Positions 23,722 through 26,692 of a DNA stretch of 26,692 bases are shown here, piece after piece. A program made the translations under genes and the position numbers. Position 1 is the first letter of the stretch, and each line of letters starts with the position of its first letter. Where the stretch lies: IMG/VR virus record IMGVR_UViG_3300050821_001110, positions 1-26,692 of that record. One strand, written 5' to 3'. The DNA is from a virus. Under the pieces are notes generated by a model. That model saw only the letters and a program-made list of their open reading frames with translations, made no database searches and had not been told where the DNA came from.

Positions 23722-23786
23722 TTAGCAGGGGCGGTGGGAGACGCGATCTTTTGGGTGTGGTCTACAACCGCCGCGCGCCCTGCTAA
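23722..23786. repeat. 12-bp interrupted inverted repeat in the leader
   Basis: TTAGCAGGGGCG (23722-23733) is complementary to CGCCCTGCTAA (23776-23786), with one extra G in the left arm and about 42 bases between the arms. In the minus-strand transcript it would form a long stem starting some 60 bases before the first structural gene. Confidence 0.75.
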
Positions 23787-23852
23787 CCAGAATGCCCAAA
23801 ATTTTTTCGGGGGAGGGCTACCCGTGTATGGAGGGAAAATTTTTCCTGACGC

Positions 23853-23863
23853 CGTAATATAGC
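23853..23863 (-). promoter_or_regulatory. shared CGTAATATAGC element, copy 1
   Basis: Eleven-base word identical to 25456-25466; flanks also match partly (15 of 18). On the minus strand it reads GCTATATTACG, with a -10-like TATATT. Both copies face leftward, upstream of a late gene (23664) and the small gene (25347). It may be a phage promoter element. Confidence 0.4.
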
Positions 23864-23885
23864 GGATTGTCAGCCGTGTAGCTAT

Positions 23886-23933
23886 CCCCCCCCGGTGGCA
23901 AACGCCGGGGAGAGCCTAGGATTTCAGGGGGGG
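23886..23933. repeat. C8/G7 outer arms enclosing a CCCCGG hairpin
   Basis: Eight C at 23886-23893 and seven G at 23927-23933 can pair; inside them CCCCGG (23890-23895) and CCGGGG (23905-23910) form a second stem with a 9-base loop. The two share C residues, so only one can form fully. Homopolymer runs of this length stand out in the window. Function unknown. Confidence 0.7.
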
Positions 23934-24023
23934 TTCGGTTTTTCTTCGTCCTCCTTTCCCTGACAAACAGACCCCGAACCTTTGCAAGTATCGTGCCAAC
24001 TCACTCAGGTTTACATAATGTAT

Positions 24024-24029
24024 ATTATA
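24024..24029 (-). promoter_or_regulatory. candidate late promoter -10 box
   Basis: Minus-strand TATAAT at 24029-24024, preceded by TGCG; a convincing -35 box at 16-18 bases is not seen, so it may be a weak, activator-dependent or extended -10-like promoter. It lies just after TerS and about 360 bases before the first structural gene. The near-palindrome GTATA-TATAC around it could also be an operator. Confidence 0.3.
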
Positions 24030-24040
24030 CGCAGTCAGAT

Positions 24041-24070
24041 TGCTAAGTGATTAGTGCTCAATCACTTGCA
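24041..24070 (-). terminator. stem-loop across the TerS stop codon
   Basis: AAGTGATT (24045-24052) and AATCACTT (24060-24067) are perfect inverted arms with a 7-base loop; the outer TGC/GCA pairs extend it to 11 bp with one bulged T. The TerS stop codon is inside it. No T-run follows on the minus strand, so it may protect or attenuate the terS message. Confidence 0.5.
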
Positions 24071-24638
24071 CATCTTCAGGTGCGACCGTGGTTTCGTTGG
24101 ATGCTTTGGCAGTCGGCAGCATCGTTACACTAGTAGCGGCACTAGCTGTCATCGCTGGTGCAGCTTGGCGCGCTCGCAGTGCGTCTAAGTGCAAGCTACC
24201 AATAGAGATAGTCACGTTGTTGCCCTTCGTGCTACCGTAGGTGTCGCGGTTCCACGTCGAAGCTAGCCACTGCCGGGACTTAGAGCGGTCCCGCGCGCGA
24301 GTCACGTCTACCATGTTGTCGGCGGGTTCATCTAGCAGCGTAACGCTTTCCTCTGCCAGTACATGAGACGCGCGGGTACGTGCGTTTGCTAGCCGTGTGT
24401 CGCTCTCAGTGTCCCCGAACATATTGCGCAGCAGGTTAGGGATAACCGCGCGCTCTATCGGTATCCTCAGCTTCGCTTCTAGCTCTTTCGCGAGTGCAAT
24501 AAGTGTGCCGCCGCTTTCGATCCAATCAACTACATAGTCTAGGATCGTTCGTCCCTCGCCTTCATTCTCGTCAAACCGGGCGCGCGTTCGCCGCTCTAGT
24601 TCAGCTATGATTGTCCGGCGCTTTGGCTGTCCTGCCAT
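24051..24638 (-). CDS. terS: terminase small subunit (195 aa)
   Basis: DNA-recognition subunit of the packaging motor. Residues about 30-60 form a predicted helix-turn-helix (RTILDYVVDWIESGGTLIAL and the ALAKELEAKL that follows). The core RASHVLAEESVTLLDE, then DVTRARDRSKSRQWLAST, is typical of phage small terminases of the DNA-packaging type. The C-terminus is disordered-looking and ends in an acidic tail. The start ATG at 24638 has a TGGGGGT-like ribosome binding site. It lies upstream of three fibre/virion genes and not next to TerL, which is a rearranged order. The region around it is the usual neighbourhood for pac or cos sites. Confidence 0.82.
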   Translation of the reverse strand: MAGQPKRRTIIAELERRTRARFDENEGEGRTILDYVVDWIESGGTLIALAKELEAKLRIPIERAVIPNLLRNMFGDTESDTRLANARTRASHVLAEESVTLLDEPADNMVDVTRARDRSKSRQWLASTWNRDTYGSTKGNNVTISIGSLHLDALRARQAAPAMTASAATSVTMLPTAKASNETTVAPEDVQVIEH

Positions 24639-24892
24639 CCAACCCCCACAGTAACCGCCGTAGATGCACCCAAACGCCTAGGAGGCGATTAGAGGCCCGA
24701 ACGTGTTAGGATGTTCGGAATACTAAGTCGTGTATTTACACTGACTTAGTTAAAACTGTCCGTTTTTGCGTACCCTAACCGCCCGAAAAGGCCGCAGTCG
24801 ATTAGAAGCGATCCTAGCGTGATTGCGGGCCAATCGACCGTAGCCCCTGATTCGGTATTTATTCGGGTGCTACGGTTTCGGCGTTCGTTCGG
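24639..24892. promoter_or_regulatory. 254-base intergenic region with several inverted repeats
   Basis: No gene seen. It contains a near-perfect 13-bp inverted repeat at 24722-24750 (ACTAAGTCGTGTA against TACACtGACTTAGT, one bulged T), a CGCCT-AGG-AGGCG hairpin at 24675-24687, GTCGATT/AATCGAC arms at 24797-24803 and 24832-24838, and CCGTAGC/GCTACGG arms starting near 24837. The repeat at 24722-24750 sits about 85 bases before the TerS start and is a good operator candidate; it could also fold in the leader RNA of terS. Confidence 0.6.
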
Positions 24893-24930
24893 TTAGTGGT
24901 GTTTGCTTGAATGCTCAACCGGGAGCGGTT
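24886..24930 (-). repeat. direct repeat, copy 1 (with 25121-25166)
   Basis: The stretch 24886-24930 and the stretch 25121-25166 are similar: 22 of 26 bases match at 24905-24930 versus 25141-25166, and both start with CGTTCGGT. They cover the 3' ends of the two small genes and the start of the intergenic sequence. Confidence 0.75.
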
Positions 24931-25120
24931 CGTGTCCTGCTTCCTTGTGTCCAAAGTTCTTGGCGAACACTACCCGCTTTTCCAGCGCGGTATTGTGCGT
25001 GCGCTTTGCGCGAGCTTCAGCCGCGTTCAGCTTGGCCGCACCAATCTTCCGATCCTGCTTGACGCCTAGCTCTTTGTGGAGTAGCCCACGATGGCTGGGC
25101 TTGATTAGCGGCTTTGCCAT
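24893..25120 (-). CDS. small basic phage protein with PLP-EHSS-HH tail (75 aa)
   Basis: Lys/Ala-rich protein. The N-terminus (PLIKPSHRGLLHKELGV, then KIGAAKLNAAEARAKR) resembles short phage proteins that begin PLIKP..RG.LH..LG, which have no known function. It ends in a histidine-rich tail, EPLPVEHSSKHH, whose last part is almost the same as the end of the next gene upstream (IKPLPFAHSSSHN). The start sequence ACGATGGCAAAG is also shared with that gene. No membrane segment or enzyme motif is visible. The Shine-Dalgarno is weak. Confidence 0.65.
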   Translation of the reverse strand: MAKPLIKPSHRGLLHKELGVKQDRKIGAAKLNAAEARAKRTHNTALEKRVVFAKNFGHKEAGHEPLPVEHSSKHH

Positions 25121-25166
25121 CGTTCGGTCTAGTTGTGCGAGCTTGAATGCGCAAACGGAAGCGGCT
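25121..25166 (-). repeat. direct repeat, copy 2 (with 24886-24930)
   Basis: Second copy of the repeat described at 24886-24930; it contains the end of the 72-residue gene and abuts the start codon of the 75-residue gene. Confidence 0.75.
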
Positions 25167-25347
25167 TGATACCAACGCCACCCGGAGCATGCGCGCTGCC
25201 TTCTGGGCGAGCATGAACAAACTTACCGCCCCCGATGTTGGGCTTTGCCGTCTTTCCCATTACTGGCGCCTTGGTTACGCTCTTTACCGTGGCGGCTGGC
25301 ACTTCAGCGCCCTTCACCTTTCCAAACATCTTATTTCCCTTTGCCAT
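25129..25347 (-). CDS. small basic phage protein with PLP-HSS-H tail (72 aa)
   Basis: Start taken as ATG at 25347 because ACGATGGCAAAG there matches the start of the neighbouring gene; an ATG at 25362 lacks a ribosome binding site. The protein is Lys/Gly/Ala-rich and basic (KGNKMFGKVKG, then KPNIGGGKFVHARPEG), and ends with IKPLPFAHSSSHN. The middle is not similar to the neighbouring 75-residue protein, while both ends are. Function unknown; possibly a small nucleic-acid- or virion-associated protein, but nothing in the sequence shows this. Confidence 0.6.
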   Translation of the reverse strand: MAKGNKMFGKVKGAEVPAATVKSVTKAPVMGKTAKPNIGGGKFVHARPEGSAHAPGGVGIKPLPFAHSSSHN

Positions 25348-25368
25348 CGTCCTAAGTCCCATACTGCC

Positions 25369-25380
25369 AGTTAGCTAACT
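25369..25380. promoter_or_regulatory. 12-bp palindrome AGTTAGCTAACT
   Basis: Perfect 12-bp palindrome 22 bases upstream of the likely start of the 72-residue gene. The position and perfect symmetry suggest an operator for a dimeric regulator; no regulator is identified. Confidence 0.4.
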
Positions 25381-25939
25381 CACGTTGCCAAACTGCCCGT
25401 ATGGGCTTCATTGGCTAATTTGGATGCGCTTTAGTGCAGCGCACTATATAGAAGGCGTAATATAGCTGGTTCGGGTTCCTTTCGGTAGCTCGTAAGTATC
25501 GTAAGTATGCTCGCAAACGTATCCGTAAGTATTATCTCTATATGCCGCAATGACTTGCAAGCATACAAGCGTTTTTCCCGGTTCACATCCGCTATCCTAC
25601 GTCCCCCAGCCCCGGCGTTCAGTACAAGTAGTGTGTACTCCTTTAGTAGTAGATATAGAATAGAATAACAAACATTACTTACATACTTACATTACTTACA
25701 AGTGCTTATATACCAATGACATAACAAAAACATGACATTTACCAAATGCTTACCAATACTTACGAGTAGTGTCGATCTGGCTACCTGCCTTTCGGGGTTT
25801 GTACGGTTTAGGTAAAACGCAACGATCCTCGCACAATGCGGAACGAAGATAAACCGAAGTAACTGGGCAGAATGCAATACCACGGGCTAAAACGATGCTT
25901 TGAAACTGTGGCACGGCACTTGCAAGGTATCTGGCTGTC
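25381..25939. other. AT-rich control region with repeated GTAAGTA/TACTTAC words (no gene)
   Basis: No convincing gene in about 560 bases between the leftward and rightward operons. GTAAGTA occurs at 25492-25498, 25501-25507 and 25525-25531; its complement TACTTAC occurs at 25676-25682, 25684-25690, 25693-25699 and 25757-25763. The stretch around 25620-25780 is strongly AT-rich. This layout resembles an iteron-type origin or a cluster of operator sites; without a replication protein gene in the window neither can be chosen. Confidence 0.55.
25456..25466 (-). promoter_or_regulatory. shared CGTAATATAGC element, copy 2
   Basis: Second copy of the 11-base word; about 110 bases upstream of the start at 25347 on the minus strand, which fits a promoter for the rightmost part of the leftward operon. 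Confidence 0.4.
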
Positions 25940-26195
25940 GCCGCTCTCCACTCAGGCGCCCCGCTCCGAACGGTCAGTGTTCGGTCACTTCAAGAGAGAT
26001 TTTGAAGGGCTATGTACTCGCGGTATCGCTTCCGGCCTAGGTTCCCTAGGCGACACTCCAAAGAGAGCGGCACTGTTGACGGTTCGCGAGTGACATAGCG
26101 CAGAGGGAACGCCGGGAGTGCCTAAGCTAGCGGATGCTGAGGCAAGACGCTACACCCCGGCGTCTAATGCACAGCGCGAGTCCCAAGTCTCGCGC
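25940..26195 (+). ncRNA. candidate structured non-coding RNA / 5' leader
   Basis: A dense series of perfect stems in the plus-strand sense: CCGAAC/GTTCGG (25966-25971/25979-25984); CTTCAA/TTGAAG (25988-25993/26002-26007); a 14-bp helix (26009-26022/26085-26099, one bulged G) enclosing GCCTAGG-TTC-CCTAGGC (26035-26051); ACGCCGGG/CCCGGCGT (26109-26116/26156-26163) with nested TGCCT/AGGCA; and GCGCGAG/CTCGCGC (26174-26180/26189-26195). In addition GCCGCTCTC (25940-25948) pairs with GAGAGCGGC (26063-26071) and competes with, or makes a pseudoknot with, the 14-bp helix. It ends 27 bases before a ribosome binding site and ATG at 26223. No known class of RNA was recognised; either strand could carry the transcript, and DNA hairpins are another reading. 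Confidence 0.45.
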
Positions 26196-26208
26196 ACACC
26201 CAAACGGC

Positions 26209-26215
26209 AGAGAGG
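26209..26215 (+). promoter_or_regulatory. ribosome binding site AGAGAGG
   Basis: AGAGAGG seven bases before the ATG at 26223; a close match to the anti-Shine-Dalgarno, and the main support for the start of the partial plus-strand gene. Confidence 0.7.
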
Positions 26216-26222
26216 CAACTAT

Positions 26223-26692
26223 ATGGAAAGAAAGGTAGAAGACGTTGCGGCAATCGCGGCGGCGCTGTGTGACATTCCGCTAGCGAGCGGTGCGCACACA
26301 GAAGCGCAAGGCGAGTATTGCGCGCTCGAAGCAGTGGCAAAGGTAACGAAACAGAAGCACAGCGACAACCCACCCAATGTCCCGGCATCTTTGGCGGCAG
26401 CGGGGCGCGCATGGAACGATGCGTTACAGACGGCAGAAGAACGCGCAAGGCTTTTGCGCCCGGTGCTTCCGCTGTTTGTGGGAGCCAGCAAAAGCAAGCG
26501 CGCGGAGAGCCGCCGTGGTTACATGGCGATTGACTGGACAGTACGCACGTTCCTTCCGGCGTTTCTTGACGTTGCGGGGCTGGGCGAGCATGCAACCGCG
26601 TTGCGAAAGCTGAAGGTCATCACGTCGCTTGCGCTTCTGCAAGCGGCACAGAAAAAGATTGAAGCTGCGGATTCGGCTGCGGATTCGGCTGC
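26223..26692 (+). CDS. partial early gene: Ala-rich repeat protein with DW-R-FLPAFL motif
   Basis: Plus-strand gene open to the end of the window, so its C-terminus is missing (at least 156 residues). ATG at 26223 follows a good ribosome binding site (AGAGAGG, 26209-26215). Residues 1-75 are Ala/Glu-rich and helical. Residues about 98-125 contain RRGYMAIDWTVRTFLPAFLDV and AGLGEHATALRKL, matching a recurring 'DW.VRT..PA.L.LAGL..HA..LR' pattern in phage and bacterial hypothetical proteins that go on into Ala-rich repeats. The last residues are AADSAADSA, encoded by a 12-bp tandem repeat, and may start such a repeat region. It is the first gene of a rightward (probably early) operon. Function unknown. 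Confidence 0.68.
   Translation, partial: MERKVEDVAAIAAALCDIPLASGAHTEAQGEYCALEAVAKVTKQKHSDNPPNVPASLAAAGRAWNDALQTAEERARLLRPVLPLFVGASKSKRAESRRGYMAIDWTVRTFLPAFLDVAGLGEHATALRKLKVITSLALLQAAQKKIEAADSAADSA
26664..26692 (+). repeat. 12-bp tandem repeat encoding AADS units
   Basis: GCTGCGGATTCG is repeated at 26664-26675 and 26676-26687, and starts a third time at 26688. It encodes alternating Ala-Ala-Asp-Ser. The window ends inside the repeat, so its full length is unknown. Confidence 0.85.

Larger units (their letters stand above)
23665..24050 (-). promoter_or_regulatory. structured leader of the late operon (no gene)
   Basis: About 386 bases between the TerS stop and the first structural gene, with no convincing coding frame. 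It holds a consensus -10 box on the minus strand (24024-24029), a 12-bp interrupted inverted repeat (23722-23733 with 23776-23786), a GGGG/CCCC mini-hairpin at 23700-23712, two A/T-tract palindromes (near 23800-23810 and 23834-23846) and a C8/G7 nested hairpin (23886-23933). No T-run follows any of them on the minus strand, so they look like a structured transcript leader or a packaging/processing region, not a terminator. Confidence 0.6.

Noticed and set aside
23125-23862. 245-codon plus-strand frame over the first structural gene and its leader
   Set aside because: It is antisense to a gene with a strong ribosome binding site and has no domain pattern.
25692-25883. 63-codon minus-strand frame in the AT-rich region
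   Set aside because: It needs a GTG start without a ribosome binding site and overlaps the repeated TACTTAC words; composition is unlike the genes.
25872-26093. 73-codon plus-strand frame in the control region
   Set aside because: It has no ribosome binding site or recognisable motif and spans the perfect stem-loops, which better explain the sequence.
26076-26097. sigma-70 promoter (TTGACG) before the early gene
   Set aside because: No -10 box exists at 16-18 bases; the bases belong to the 14-bp helix and its loop.
25940-26195. tRNA, tmRNA, RNase P or cobalamin riboswitch
   Set aside because: The conserved sequence signatures of these RNAs were looked for and not found; the stems do not form a cloverleaf.
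26164-26595. 143-codon minus-strand frame at the right end
   Set aside because: It is antisense to the plus-strand gene at 26223, which has a good ribosome binding site and a recognisable motif.

Overview
The window is most of the late (structural) half of a tailed double-stranded DNA phage genome, podovirus-like, plus the edges of its oppositely transcribed early half. The evidence is a complete packaging, head, connector, tail and ejection set: TerS, TerL, a P22-like portal, a scaffold, an SU10/DUF5309-type major capsid protein, an SU10-type adaptor, a podovirus tail hub, fibre genes and a run of internal-virion-type proteins. There are no tape measure, tail sheath or tail tube genes. The host cannot be read from the sequence; ejection proteins and possible peptidoglycan enzymes suggest a Gram-negative bacterium (inference). 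No integrase, repressor, CRISPR array, rRNA or tRNA was seen.

Layout, left to right. At 1-218 a plus-strand transcript ends with a small four-cysteine zinc-ribbon gene. It meets the late operon head-on at a perfect bidirectional terminator (203-228). From 233 to 23664 all genes are on the minus strand, so they are transcribed right to left. In transcription order: a virion/tail protein (23116), two adhesin-like fibre proteins (21451, 20274), TerL (18843), a HExxH metallopeptidase (18528), portal (16105), a small linker protein (15833), scaffold (14756), major capsid (13772), a strong hairpin, a membrane protein (13251), a small conserved phage protein (12927), a glycosyltransferase (12241), an adaptor (11614), a holin-like protein (11396), a DUF5675 protein (11019), a tail hub (9399), a 947-residue repeat fibre (6556), a coiled-coil protein (6095), a glycine-rich fibre tip (5251), a GNAT-like protein (4866), three ejection-type proteins (4222, 2916, 696) and a small virion protein with a possible lytic role (233).

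The operon is extremely compact. Seven junctions are TAATG, one is ATGA, and several others are TAA followed at once by the next start codon, which points to widespread translational coupling. TerS (24051) lies upstream of a 386-base structured leader and is separated from TerL by the three fibre/virion genes. Further right are two small genes with near-identical ends (24893, 25129).

From about 25350 to 26222 there is a control region of roughly 870 bases without a convincing gene. Its left part is AT-rich with repeated GTAAGTA/TACTTAC words on both strands. Its right part (25940-26195) is a dense series of perfect stem-loops, including a 14-bp closing helix and a competing 9-bp long-range pairing, and it leads into a plus-strand gene (26223 to the window end) with alanine-rich repeats. 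This is the divergent early/late control region and the most unusual part of the window: a candidate phage non-coding RNA or structured 5' leader next to a candidate origin.
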